Assembly (NCBI GenBank): GCA_029338835.1
Contig: JAQYBD010000050.1
Coordinates: forward strand, 1-43,240
Direction: 5' to 3'
DNA length: 43,240 bases
From: Selenomonadaceae bacterium
GTDB lineage: Bacteria; Bacillota; Negativicutes; Selenomonadales; Selenomonadaceae
The notes beneath the pieces were generated by a model. The model was not told the DNA's origin, did not search any database, and saw only the letters and a program-made list of their open reading frames with translations. The translations under genes were made by a program, and so were the position numbers. Positions 33,004 through 41,297 of this stretch are shown piece after piece; positions within the stretch are counted from its first letter, which is position 1, and every line of letters begins with the position of its first letter.

Positions 33004-33112
33004 GGGGATCCTCCTCTTGCTCAAAACATATCCCGGCTCCTGTGCCTGAGATTCCTTGATGAGTCCAGCATATCACGCCAAGTTTGTAATGTCAATAATT
33101 ACAACTTTATTT

Positions 33113-33140
33113 ATAAAAAAAGCAGGCAACACGCCTGCTT
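33113..33140 (-). terminator. Terminator of tRNA-Ala
   Basis: AAGCAGGC/GCCTGCTT stem (33120-33140) followed by a T run on the minus strand. Confidence 0.92.
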
Positions 33141-33151
33141 GGTATTCCTTC

Positions 33152-33227
33152 TGGTGGAGACGAAGGGGATTGAACCCTCGACCTCTCGGATGCGAACCGA
33201 ACGCTCTCCCAGCTGAGCTACGTCCCC
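33152..33227 (-). tRNA. tRNA-Ala (anticodon CGC)
   Basis: A full 76-nt cloverleaf with encoded CCA. Acceptor GGGGACG/CGTCTCC contains the G3-U70 wobble pair that identifies alanine tRNA. The anticodon stem TTCGG/CCGAG holds loop TTCGCAT with anticodon CGC (reads GCG). D-arm AGCTCAGCTGGGAGAGC and T-arm GAGGGTTCAATCCCCTT are standard. It stands alone with its own terminator. Confidence 0.96.
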
Positions 33228-33674
33228 GGAACAAGTTAGAGTATACCGCTTTTTTTTCATTTTTTCAAGGATTTTTCATGATTTATGCATTCTTGCTGGA
33301 AGATTCTTGATGTTCCTCAAAAAATTTTTTCTGTTATATTGGCACTCTTTTGTCTGCTGTTCGGTTGAGAATCGGAACAAGCAAGAGGTTATACGGATGA
33401 AAATCCTCTCCTTAATAATTGACTTCATTGTATGGATGTTCGTTACATAGATTTTATTTATCTAATAAGCTGGTAATGTTTATGTAAATAATGCAATTAA
33501 TAAAATTTATAGTAAATGTTACTGGCATAGATGTAGATATTTTGAGCATTTCAGCGTATAATGAGAATAAAGAAGCCACAACAATGCGAGAATTTCTTCC
33601 AGAATGGAAACGAGCCGCCATTCTCCGGGGAATACCGCGCAGTATCCGCAGGGATATCATGAGGAGGTAACAAA
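33228..33674. other. Long AT-rich region upstream of the hydrogenase operon
   Basis: No ORF is supported. An FNR-like TTGAT-GTTC-CTCAA lies at about 33307-33320. A TGTTATATT extended -10 lies at 33332-33340. Two tandem hairpins follow at about 33358-33410: GTTCGGTT/AATCGGAAC, then GAGG..GGAT-GAAA-ATCC..TC with a GAAA tetraloop. The promoter for hyaA is at the right end (33534-33562). Confidence 0.5.
33534..33562 (+). promoter_or_regulatory. Probable promoter of the hydrogenase operon
   Basis: TAGATA, 17 nt, perfect TATAAT at 33557-33562; leader of about 105 nt to the GTG start. Confidence 0.6.
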
Positions 33675-34775
33675 GTGGACAAACGGGAGAGTATGTGGGA
33701 TGTATATCTCAAGAATGGCATGAGCCGCCGCAGCTTCATCAAAGGCTGCGTAGCATTGACGTCCCTCATGGGACTGAGCTCTGACAAGCTCACGAAAGTC
33801 GTCGAGGCGGCGGAAAAGAAACCGCTGCCGGTTGTCATCTGGATCCATGGCCATGAGTGTACGGGCTGCGATGAGTCGTTCATCCGTTCCGGTTCGCCTC
33901 TGGCATCGGATGTCATCCTGAGCCAGGTTGCCCTGGAGTATGATCATCTCCTGAGTGCAGCCAGTGGTGAGCCGTTTGAGGCTCATCTCGAGGAAACCAT
34001 CGAGAAGTACAAAGGCCAGTACATCCTGGCTGTCGAAGGTGCAGTCTGCACGAAGGATAATGGTGTCTACTGCATGTCGGGCGGGCACACGTTCACGCAC
34101 ACCCTGCGTCGTGCCGCTGAGAATGCCGCAGCTGTCATCGCCTATGGTACCTGTGCCGTATCCGGCGGTATCCAGGCAGCGAGCCCGAACCCGACGGGTT
34201 CTTCTGGGATCACGCAATTCACGGGCAAGACGCCGGTTGTCTGCGTGCCGGGCTGCCCGCCGATCCCGGAAGTCATGACGGGTGTCGTCATGCATGTTGC
34301 CCTCTTTGGCACGGTACCGCCGCTTGATGGTGAAGGCCGTCCGAAGCAGTTCTATGGCAACCGCATCCATGATACGTGCTATCGCCGTCCGTTCTTTGAT
34401 GCCGGCATGTTCGCAGAGAGCTACGATGATGCAGGTTCGAAGGCTGGCTGGTGCCTCTACAAGCTCGGCTGCCGTGGCCCGGAGACGTATAACTCCTGCG
34501 GCAACCTGCGCTGGTTCCAGGGCATGAGCTATCCGATCCAGTCCGGTGCGCCGTGCATTGGCTGCTCGAATGCACATTTCTGGGATGAAGGTTCTATGAG
34601 CGAGCGCCTGCCGAAGTTCGGCCAGCCGATTGGTGATGTCGACAAGATTGGTGCTGGACTTGCTGCTGTAACGGCTGTCGGTGTAGCAGCGCATGCGGCT
34701 GCCAGCGTGGTACAGAAGAAGAGACGCGATGCTGCTGCAAAAGCAGAAGAGAACGGGGAGCAGGTGAATAAATAA
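33675..34775 (+). CDS. hyaA: [NiFe] uptake hydrogenase small subunit (Tat-exported)
   Basis: The Fe-S subunit passes electrons from the Ni-Fe site toward the membrane cytochrome. GTG at 33675 follows GAGGAGGTAA at 6 nt. A twin-arginine signal SRRSFIKG lies at residues 17-24. The mature part has HECTGCDES (proximal cluster), GTCAVSGG, GCPPIPE, a medial-cluster block DTCYRRPFF...GWCLYKLGCRGP, and CIGCSN near residue 296. A C-terminal membrane helix (about 324-346) anchors it. The ligand set is complete. At 366 residues it is a standard group 1 membrane-bound subunit facing the periplasm. hyaB follows with no gap. Confidence 0.97.
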   Translation: MDKRESMWDVYLKNGMSRRSFIKGCVALTSLMGLSSDKLTKVVEAAEKKPLPVVIWIHGHECTGCDESFIRSGSPLASDVILSQVALEYDHLLSAASGEPFEAHLEETIEKYKGQYILAVEGAVCTKDNGVYCMSGGHTFTHTLRRAAENAAAVIAYGTCAVSGGIQAASPNPTGSSGITQFTGKTPVVCVPGCPPIPEVMTGVVMHVALFGTVPPLDGEGRPKQFYGNRIHDTCYRRPFFDAGMFAESYDDAGSKAGWCLYKLGCRGPETYNSCGNLRWFQGMSYPIQSGAPCIGCSNAHFWDEGSMSERLPKFGQPIGDVDKIGAGLAAVTAVGVAAHAAASVVQKKRRDAAAKAEENGEQVNK

Positions 34776-36689
34776 ATGAAACACGTAGTAGTTGATCCAA
34801 TCACAAGAATTGAAGGCCATCTGCGCGTCGAAGTCCAGGTCGATGAAGCTTCGGGCAAGGTGACGGATGCGCTGTCTTCCGGTACGGCATGGCGTGGTCT
34901 CGAACTCGTCATGAAGGATCGTGACCCGCGTGATGCCTGGGCTTATATCCAGCGTATCTGCGGCGTCTGCACGTCGGCACATGCTCTGGGCAGCCTGCGC
35001 GCCGTCGAGGATGCACTCGGCATCAAGATCCCGAAAAACGCACATTATATCCGCAATATCATGGCGGCAACCCTGACCATCCAGGATCATATCGTCCATT
35101 TCTATCATCTGCATGCACTTGACTGGGTGAGCCCGGTCGAGGCTCTGGCTGCAGATCCTGTCGCTACGGCCAATCTGCAGAATACGGCACTCAATGCCTA
35201 CAAGCTGCCGTTCCGCGCTCCTGGTACGAGTGTGACGGAAGCATATGACCACGATTTCCCGGCTGCTACGCCGCAGTATTTTGCGGAAATCAAGGGCAAG
35301 ATCCAGGCTATCGTCGAGAGCGGCCAGCTCGGCATCTTTGCTTCGAACTGGTGGGATCATCCGGATTACAAGCTGCTGCCGCCTGAGGTTCACCTCATGG
35401 CCATCGCGCATTATCTCGAGATGCTCGACAAGCATCGCGACCTCGTTACGCCGCAGGTCATCTTCGGCGGCAAGAACCCGCATCCGCACTATGTCGTCGG
35501 CGGCATGCCCTGCTCCATCTCGATGGAAGATGGCAATGCCCCGGTCAATACGGCACGTCTCGGCATTGTCGACCGTGCCATCAATCTCGGACGCACGCTC
35601 GTCAACAATTTCTACATTCCCGATGTACTGGCAATCGGTGCCGCTTACGTCAAGGCTGGCCGCGTCGATGGCGGCGGTCTTGCCAAAGAGCGCGTACTCG
35701 GCTATGGCTCGTATCCGCTTGAGCCGGTTTCCGGCACGTCAAACGGTGATTTCTTCAGCAATCTGCTCGTCCGCTGCAATGGCGTGGTCGAAGATTTCGG
35801 CAAGGGCATGGCTGCAGCCAAGGTTTACGAAATCAATGCAGAGGATCTCAATGCTCCGGAAGTCTTCACGGAAGGTGTCGAGCATTCCTGGTACGAGTAC
35901 CCGGAAAAAGGGGACAAGGATCTCAATCCTTGGGATGGCGTCACGAAGGCCAAGTTCACAGGCCCGAAAGAAGGTACGCCGACCGATTGGAAGACACTCA
36001 ACGAGAACGGCAAGTATTCCTGGCTCAAGACGCCGAAATGGCGTGGCAAGCTCTGTGAAGTCGGTCCTCTCGCCCGTTATATCATCATCTATACGAAGGC
36101 CAAGAAGGGCATGCTCGGCGAGCCGACCTGGGCTGAGAAGATGATGCTTGACCAGATCGATGCTGTTTCGAAGGTCCTCGGCCTTGCTCCGGAAGTCTGG
36201 CTCCCGACGATGGTCGGCCGTACGGCTGCCCGTGGCCTTGATTGCCAGCTCAATGCCGAAATCAATAAGTTCTTCTTTGACAAGCTCATTGCGAACATCA
36301 AGTCCGGCGATACGAAAACGGCGAACATGGAGAAGTGGGAGCCTTCCACTTGGCCGAAACAGGCCAAGGGCGTCGGCCTCTACGAAGCTCCGCGTGGTGC
36401 GCTCTCTCATTACATCGTCATCAAGGATGGCAAGACAGACAATTATCAGGCAGTCGTACCGACGACCTGGAACGCCTGCCCGCGCGATGATGAGGCCGGC
36501 CATGGTGCTTACGAGATGGCCATGATGGATACGCAGGTCAAGATTGCCGACAAGCCGCTTGAGATTGTCAAGGTTGTCCGTTCGTTCGACCCGTGCATGG
36601 CTTGCGCAACACATATGTACAATGCCAAGGGCGAGAAACTCAGCATCATCACCACGGATCCGTATTCCGGCACTCATGTTGAGAAATGA
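34776..36689 (+). CDS. hyaB: [NiFe] uptake hydrogenase large subunit
   Basis: The catalytic subunit splits H2 at a Ni-Fe(CN)2CO site. The 637-residue protein has both nickel-binding motifs: RICGVC at 60-65 (Cys62, Cys65) and DPCMACATH at 605-613 (Cys607, Cys610). The 24 residues after His613 are the tail removed by the maturation protease after nickel insertion. DPITRIEGHLRVEV starts the protein as in family members. The ATG abuts the hyaA stop codon and uses GGGGAGCAGG inside hyaA. Confidence 0.98.
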   Translation: MKHVVVDPITRIEGHLRVEVQVDEASGKVTDALSSGTAWRGLELVMKDRDPRDAWAYIQRICGVCTSAHALGSLRAVEDALGIKIPKNAHYIRNIMAATLTIQDHIVHFYHLHALDWVSPVEALAADPVATANLQNTALNAYKLPFRAPGTSVTEAYDHDFPAATPQYFAEIKGKIQAIVESGQLGIFASNWWDHPDYKLLPPEVHLMAIAHYLEMLDKHRDLVTPQVIFGGKNPHPHYVVGGMPCSISMEDGNAPVNTARLGIVDRAINLGRTLVNNFYIPDVLAIGAAYVKAGRVDGGGLAKERVLGYGSYPLEPVSGTSNGDFFSNLLVRCNGVVEDFGKGMAAAKVYEINAEDLNAPEVFTEGVEHSWYEYPEKGDKDLNPWDGVTKAKFTGPKEGTPTDWKTLNENGKYSWLKTPKWRGKLCEVGPLARYIIIYTKAKKGMLGEPTWAEKMMLDQIDAVSKVLGLAPEVWLPTMVGRTAARGLDCQLNAEINKFFFDKLIANIKSGDTKTANMEKWEPSTWPKQAKGVGLYEAPRGALSHYIVIKDGKTDNYQAVVPTTWNACPRDDEAGHGAYEMAMMDTQVKIADKPLEIVKVVRSFDPCMACATHMYNAKGEKLSIITTDPYSGTHVEK

Positions 36690-36724
36690 GCGTCGAGTAT
36701 GGTGGAAAGGAAAGGATCAGTAGA

Positions 36725-37432
36725 ATGAAAGAAGAAAAACGGAAAGTCTACTACCTGTTCAGTCCGTTTCTGAGGATGTTCCATTGGATCATGGTGCTCT
36801 GCATTATCACGCTGTTCATCACGGGCCTCTTGATCACCAAGCCGGTCACCGTCATGGGCATTGAACCGACGTATACATCCCTGTCGATGGACTGGGTCAG
36901 AAATATCCATTTTATCGCGGCTTTCACTTTCTGTGCAGCATTTATCCTGCGCATTTACGGTTATATCCGCTATCCTGGCGACCGTCTTTTCCCGCGCGTC
37001 TGGAAAGGCTTCTTCTATCGCGATGTCATCGATGTCGCCCTGCATTACATGCTGTTGAAGCCGGGGCATGATCCGTACCTGCGCAATCCGCTGGCACGTT
37101 CTTCGTATGTGGCACTTTACGTCATGGTTCTCATTGAGATCCTGACGGGGTTTGCGATGTATTATATGACGGAGCCAAGCAACGTCGGCGGTATCCTGTT
37201 TGGCTGGGTCAATGTGGTGCTGGGTGACGAGCTGGTCACGCACTGGGTTCATCATATCGTTGCCTGGCTCATCATCCTCTTTGCCATCGGCCATGTCTAC
37301 ATGGTACTGCGTGCTGATGTCATGGAGGCGGAAGGCGAGGCCTCGAGCATGTTCTCCGGCGTGAAATTCCTGGAGCATGTACCGCTTGATGCACCGGAAA
37401 TCGGCGAGGAAGGCCAGCCGAAAAAGAAATGA
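36725..37432 (+). CDS. hyaC: Hydrogenase cytochrome b subunit
   Basis: This b-type cytochrome anchors the hydrogenase and passes electrons to menaquinone. The 235-residue protein has four main helices, with candidate haem histidines in RMFHW (first helix), NIHFIAAF (second), and HWVHHIVAW and GHVYMV (last part). ATG at 36725 follows GGAAAGGA; an in-frame ATG at 36686 overlaps the hyaB stop but would add a polar 13-residue stretch and lacks a site. Its stop is followed by a stretch that interrupts the operon. Confidence 0.94.
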   Translation: MKEEKRKVYYLFSPFLRMFHWIMVLCIITLFITGLLITKPVTVMGIEPTYTSLSMDWVRNIHFIAAFTFCAAFILRIYGYIRYPGDRLFPRVWKGFFYRDVIDVALHYMLLKPGHDPYLRNPLARSSYVALYVMVLIEILTGFAMYYMTEPSNVGGILFGWVNVVLGDELVTHWVHHIVAWLIILFAIGHVYMVLRADVMEAEGEASSMFSGVKFLEHVPLDAPEIGEEGQPKKK

Positions 37433-37455
37433 GGAATATTTCCCGTCAAGGGAAT

Positions 37456-37463
37456 GAAGGAGG
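37456..37463 (+). promoter_or_regulatory. Orphan ribosome-binding site
   Basis: GAAGGAGG 24 nt after hyaC, with no start codon at normal spacing. The next true start (37947) is 483 nt downstream and lacks a ribosome site of its own. Confidence 0.6.
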
Positions 37464-37513
37464 AACTTTTAAGTAACTAAAAGGGTGTTTAAAATATGAG
37501 CAAAAGTGTAGAA

Positions 37514-37946
37514 GTGTGCTAAAGACTCAAAAAATCCATTGAGTTAGTTTGTGCTGACTTTACAGCAGTCGGAACGGCTGGAAATAAGCCAGAGACGGTT
37601 GAGACAGTCCGTCTAACTACGGGATAGCACCCTGATGGTAGCCGTTGGACAGTGGTAAATGCGAGAACCAAGCAAGGCTGGCGAGCCAATACGCAAAAAC
37701 AAAATATTATGAAAGGAGAAAGCTACTAGATGTAATCGACAGAATATCACAAACAAGATACTGTTGATATGTACCGGTGGCTAGTCGGGAATTTACGCCT
37801 TTTGAGTGCTATAAAAACGCCAGTAGCTTGTCCTTTGGGACGGAGAGAGCGAGTACGATGAATAAGGAACTACAAATCGTGAGATTGTAGCGAAACATCT
37901 TGACATAGATACGTTTGTCTATGTTTTAAGTAGCGGATATGACATA
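37514..37946 (+). ncRNA. Large structured insert, group II intron-like, in the hydrogenase locus
   Basis: The stretch begins GTGTGC, which fits the GUGYG start of group II introns. It folds into many short hairpins: ACTCAA/TTGAGT (37525-37544), GGCT/AGCC (37576-37590), GACGG/CCGTC (37594-37613), GGTAAATGCGAGAACC, GGCTGGCGAGCC, CTACAAATC-GTGA-GATTGTAG (37870-37890, GNRA loop) and ACATAGA/TCTATGT (37903-37924). In its middle, AAAGGAG (37712-37718) leads to ATG-TAA (37730-37735). A 41-codon open stretch follows in the frame of that stop. No reverse transcriptase and no canonical domain V are present. A remnant intron or another large ncRNA are both possible. Confidence 0.5.
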
Positions 37947-38189
37947 ATGTGTAAAGAATGTGGTTGTGGCGAGACGAACGGCAATACGCGTCTCCAGTTC
38001 ACGGTCAAAGGTTATACGGATGAAAGCGCAAAAGAAGTCGAGAAGGCTCTGCTGGGTCTCCCGGGCGTACTCTTTGTTCACATCCATGCACACGATGGTG
38101 AGACGACGGTAGACTACAGTCCTGCCAAGACGAAACTCATGGATATCCTGGGTGTCCTGCAGGCGCGTGGCCTGGAAGCCGCTTTATGA
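37947..38189 (+). CDS. Small protein joining a HypB-type CxxCGCG motif to an HMA-like domain
   Basis: The 80-residue protein begins MCKECGCGE, the same kind of Cys motif that opens the high-affinity nickel site of full-length HypB. The rest (about 14-80) has the beta-alpha-beta-beta-alpha-beta order of heavy-metal-associated domains (LQFTVKGYTDESAKEVEKALLG, VLFVHIHAHDGETTVDYSP), but the usual GMxCxxC loop is replaced by GYTDES. The HypB encoded downstream lacks its own N-terminal Cys motif. A role in nickel handling during hydrogenase maturation is therefore likely but inferred. ATG at 37947 has no clear ribosome site because of the insert before it. Confidence 0.75.
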   Translation: MCKECGCGETNGNTRLQFTVKGYTDESAKEVEKALLGLPGVLFVHIHAHDGETTVDYSPAKTKLMDILGVLQARGLEAAL

Positions 38190-38213
38190 TCGAGCCGTAA
38201 CATGTCATACAGG

Positions 38214-38262
38214 AAACGCCTTCCCAGCTATCGAGATCAAAAGATGGCAGGGGGGCGTTTCT
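38214..38262 (+). repeat. Long inverted repeat between the metal-motif gene and hypA
   Basis: GAAACGCC...GGCGTTTC arms extend inward through TTCC/GGGG and GCTATC/GATGGC to about 18 pairs with one bulge and one mismatch. No U run follows, so it probably acts as an intercistronic RNA structure rather than a terminator. Confidence 0.65.
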
Positions 38263-38296
38263 TGTCATGTGGGGGCATCCCCCCTGGGAGGTTTTT

Positions 38297-38638
38297 ATGC
38301 ATGAAATGGCAATCGCCGAGGGCATACTCGATATCGCACTCGATTATGCGCGGCAGAACAAGGCACGTCGCATTGCGGAAATCGGCCTGCTGATCGGCGA
38401 GATGTCCGGAGTGGTCGTCGAATCCTTGGAGTTTTCGTTCAACATGATTGCGAAGGGGACGATTGCTGAAAATGCCAAGCTTGTCGTCAAGCGCACGCCG
38501 CTCATCGGCCGCTGCACGAAATGCGGCAAGGAATTCCATGTGGAACATTACGATTTTTGGTGCCCGGAATGCAAGGATGGTGTCTTGTCCATCCTTTCGG
38601 GGCGCGAGATGCAGGTAGAATATCTGGAGGTGGATTAA
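38297..38638 (+). CDS. hypA: Hydrogenase nickel incorporation protein HypA
   Basis: HypA delivers nickel to the large subunit together with HypB. The 113-residue protein starts MHEMA, with the nickel-binding His2. Its zinc site is CTKC (about 74-77) and CPEC (about 93-96). Length and motifs are standard. ATG at 38297 follows GGGAGG. Stop and next gene's GTG are directly adjacent. Confidence 0.97.
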   Translation: MHEMAIAEGILDIALDYARQNKARRIAEIGLLIGEMSGVVVESLEFSFNMIAKGTIAENAKLVVKRTPLIGRCTKCGKEFHVEHYDFWCPECKDGVLSILSGREMQVEYLEVD

Positions 38639-39310
38639 GTGGCTGAAATTCAGGTCATGAAGAATATACTGGGAGAGAACGACCGCATCGCGGCTGAGAA
38701 CCAAGCGCTGTTTCAGGCGAAGGGCGTCTACGTCATCAATCTCATGGGCTCACCGGGAGCGGGCAAGACATCGGTACTCGAAAAGACCATGGAGAGACTC
38801 AAGGACAAGCTCAAGATGGCTGTCATTGAAGGGGATCTTTTCACGAGCAAGGATGCGGATCGCATCGAGAAGCATGGCGTGCCGGTCATCCAGATCAATA
38901 CGGCTGGCGGCTGTCATCTTGATGCACCGATGGTGCAGACGGTTGCCCAAAAGCTTGATCTCGATCATCTCGATCTGCTCGTCGTTGAGAATGTCGGCAA
39001 TCTTGTCTGCCCGGCCGAGTTTGCCGTGGGCGAAGATGATAAGGGCGTGGTGCTTTCCATTACGGAAGGTGATGATAAACCCATGAAGTATCCACTGATC
39101 TTCAAGGAGTCGGCCATTGCGCTGCTCAACAAGGCAGATCTTTTGCCCTATTGCAATTTCGATATGGCTGCGGCTAAGGAAGACATCACGACCCTGCATC
39201 CGGGCATGACGGTCGTCGAGGTTTCCTGCACGAAAGAGACAGGGCTTGACACCTGGTGTGACTGGCTGCTTGCACGCGTCAAAGAGAAAAAGGAGAGGTG
39301 CGCAAAGTGA
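38639..39310 (+). CDS. hypB: Hydrogenase nickel incorporation GTPase HypB (no N-terminal Cys motif)
   Basis: HypB is the GTPase that powers nickel transfer. The 223-residue protein has the P-loop GSPGAGKTS (about 39-47), EGDLFTSKDADR, the metal-site GGCHLDA with Cys and His, and LVVENVGNLVCPA. GTG at 38639 is 8 nt after GGAGG within hypA. It lacks the CxxCGC start and His-rich linker of longer HypB proteins; the Cys motif is found instead in the small gene at 37947. Confidence 0.96.
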   Translation: MAEIQVMKNILGENDRIAAENQALFQAKGVYVINLMGSPGAGKTSVLEKTMERLKDKLKMAVIEGDLFTSKDADRIEKHGVPVIQINTAGGCHLDAPMVQTVAQKLDLDHLDLLVVENVGNLVCPAEFAVGEDDKGVVLSITEGDDKPMKYPLIFKESAIALLNKADLLPYCNFDMAAAKEDITTLHPGMTVVEVSCTKETGLDTWCDWLLARVKEKKERCAK

Positions 39311-39909
39311 AAGATGCATTCGGTAATGGCAGCAAGCCGTCCGTAACACCGGACGATGTGCTTCATCCGGCTGAGGTCACGGTCCTTGGTGTCGGCAATA
39401 TCATATTGCGTGATGAGGGCTTCGGGGTGCGCGTGGCAGAATATCTGGATCGTCATTATGAATTCCCGGGAGACGTGCAGATCATTGATGGCGGTACGCT
39501 CGGCATTGAACTCACACAGTATGTGACGGGGACGAAGAAACTCCTTGTCATCGATTCCATCAATGGCGGCGCTGCGCCTGGCACGCGCTTCCATCTCCGC
39601 AACGATGAAGTCATGGCGCATTTCCAGGACAAGCTCAGTGCGCATGAGGTGGGGATACAGGATGTCCTGGCGCTCTTGACGGTCACGGGCCACAAAGTCC
39701 CTGAAGTCGTCGTCCTCGGTGCGCAGCCTTTCGATCTGGAGGCTGGCGTAGAACTCAGTCCCGGCATGCTGGATCTTTTGCCCGCTGTGGTAGAAGAAGC
39801 AATCGGTGTCCTGAAGGACTGGGGCATTGCACCGCGCCCGCGCCAGGAAGTCCGGGCGATGGACTACGATATCGTCGCAGAAGAAGATGTCAAGAATCAG
39901 ATGGAATGA
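39307..39909 (+). CDS. hyaD: Hydrogenase maturation endopeptidase (HyaD/HybD type)
   Basis: This nickel-checking protease removes the C-terminal tail of the large subunit. The 200-residue protein has the three expected metal residues: Glu in ILRDEGFGVR, Asp in VIDSINGG and His in SAHEVGIQD. GVGNIILRDEG is the family signature. The N-terminus is about 20 residues longer than usual. GTG at 39307 overlaps the hypB stop (GTGA) and is 8 nt after GGAGAGG; GTG at 39298 is a weaker choice. Confidence 0.95.
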   Translation: MKDAFGNGSKPSVTPDDVLHPAEVTVLGVGNIILRDEGFGVRVAEYLDRHYEFPGDVQIIDGGTLGIELTQYVTGTKKLLVIDSINGGAAPGTRFHLRNDEVMAHFQDKLSAHEVGIQDVLALLTVTGHKVPEVVVLGAQPFDLEAGVELSPGMLDLLPAVVEEAIGVLKDWGIAPRPRQEVRAMDYDIVAEEDVKNQME

Positions 39910-39933
39910 TCCGCACATGGAGGTTGATGGAAA

Positions 39934-40197
39934 ATGTGTTTAGCCGTTCCCGCTAAGGTGATTGCTGTGGAAGATTCCGTGGGTAAGGTAGATATCGCAG
40001 GTGTTACGCGCGATATCAGCCTGATGCTCCTGCCGGAAACAAAAGTCGGGGATTTTGTACTCGTTCATGCCGGATTTGCCATCCAGACTGTAACGGCAGA
40101 AGAAGTCGAAGAAACCAATGCGCTGCTGGCTGAGATGAATGGTGCGCCGCGTACGGTTACAGACATCCCGGAAGGGGCAGCTGGAGGCCAGGTATGA
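39934..40197 (+). CDS. hypC: Hydrogenase assembly chaperone HypC
   Basis: HypC carries the iron unit between HypD and the large subunit. The 87-residue protein starts MCLAVPAKV, with the essential Cys2, and keeps GDFVLVHAGFAIQ. ATG at 39934 follows TGGAGG. It overlaps hypD by 4 nt (ATGA). The acidic C-terminal tail is unremarkable. Confidence 0.97.
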   Translation: MCLAVPAKVIAVEDSVGKVDIAGVTRDISLMLLPETKVGDFVLVHAGFAIQTVTAEEVEETNALLAEMNGAPRTVTDIPEGAAGGQV

Positions 40198-41297
40198 CGA
40201 AACAGGAAGAACGGGAACTCGCGTCCCGGCTGGTCAAAGAGATTGGCTGCATGGCAGAGCAGGCAGATCATACTCTGCGTTTCATGGAAGTCTGCGGTAC
40301 CCATACAGTGGCTATTTTTCGTGCCGGCCTGCGCCAGATGCTCCCTCCCAAGGTGGAACTCGTATCCGGGCCGGGATGCCCGGTCTGCGTGACGCCCGAT
40401 GATTATATGGACAAGGCCATCACTTATGCCAAGCGCGAGGATGTCATCATCACGACGTTCGGCGACATGCTCAAGGTTCCAGGCTCTGAGTCGAGCCTGA
40501 TGGAGGCCAAAGCGGAAGGCGCGGACATCCGCATCGTTTATTCGCCACTCGACAGCCTGCAGGTGGCAAAAGACAATCCTGACAAGAAGGTCATTTTCCT
40601 CGCCGTTGGTTTTGAGACGACGGCTCCGACGGCGGCAGCTACGGTATTGGCCGCCAAGGAACAGGGCATCACGAATCTCTATATGCTGTCTGCGCAGAAA
40701 CTTGTACCGCCGGCTCTGCGGGCCCTGCTCGATGATCCGGAGGTCCGCGTCGACGGCTTCATCCTGCCGGGACACGTATCGGTCATCACAGGCACGGAAG
40801 TCTTCTCGTTCCTCGTGGATGAGTACCATATGCCTGGCGTCGTCACGGGCTTTGAACCCCTGCAGATCTTGCGCTCGCTCTATCGCCTCATGAAGCAGGT
40901 GACGGAGGGGACGGCACGCATCGAGAATGAATATGGCAGTGTCGTTCACCCCGGTGGCAGCCCGGCGGCGCGCAAAGCAGCAGAACTCGTCTACGAGCCT
41001 GCTGATGCGGCTTGGCGCGGCATCGGCGTGATCCCGGGATCGGGATTGCGCATGCGGGAGGCCTTTGGTACATATGATATCGAACGTCTCTTGCCGCTCG
41101 ATGTGCCGATGGGGCAGAACAAGCCTGGCTGCCGCTGTGGCGAAGTCCTGCGCGGTATCGTGACGCCGAAGGAATGCCCGCTCTTCGGCAAGGTATGTGT
41201 GCCGACGCATGCCGTAGGCCCCTGCATGGTTTCGGTGGAAGGTGTTTGTGCAGCCTGGTATAAATATGGACAAGGGAGATTTGAATATGGCAGATGA
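40194..41297 (+). CDS. hypD: Hydrogenase formation protein HypD
   Basis: HypD is the [4Fe-4S] scaffold where CN and CO ligands are attached to iron. The 367-residue protein has MEVCGTHT (about 27-34), GPGCPVCVTP (about 59-68), GFETTAPT (about 139) and a C-terminal Cys-rich region (GCRCGEVLRG, FGKVCVPTHAVGPCMVS). All expected cysteines are present. Coupled to hypC by a 4-nt overlap and to hypE by an 11-nt overlap. Confidence 0.97.
   Translation: MTKQEERELASRLVKEIGCMAEQADHTLRFMEVCGTHTVAIFRAGLRQMLPPKVELVSGPGCPVCVTPDDYMDKAITYAKREDVIITTFGDMLKVPGSESSLMEAKAEGADIRIVYSPLDSLQVAKDNPDKKVIFLAVGFETTAPTAAATVLAAKEQGITNLYMLSAQKLVPPALRALLDDPEVRVDGFILPGHVSVITGTEVFSFLVDEYHMPGVVTGFEPLQILRSLYRLMKQVTEGTARIENEYGSVVHPGGSPAARKAAELVYEPADAAWRGIGVIPGSGLRMREAFGTYDIERLLPLDVPMGQNKPGCRCGEVLRGIVTPKECPLFGKVCVPTHAVGPCMVSVEGVCAAWYKYGQGRFEYGR

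Noticed and set aside
33657..35489. 610-codon open frame on the minus strand across hyaA and hyaB
   Set aside because: Antisense to two hydrogenase genes with complete motifs; no ribosome site or family features.
37736..37861. 41-codon open stretch inside the hydrogenase insert as a gene
   Set aside because: It starts after a stop codon with no start codon or ribosome site in frame and has no recognisable domain.
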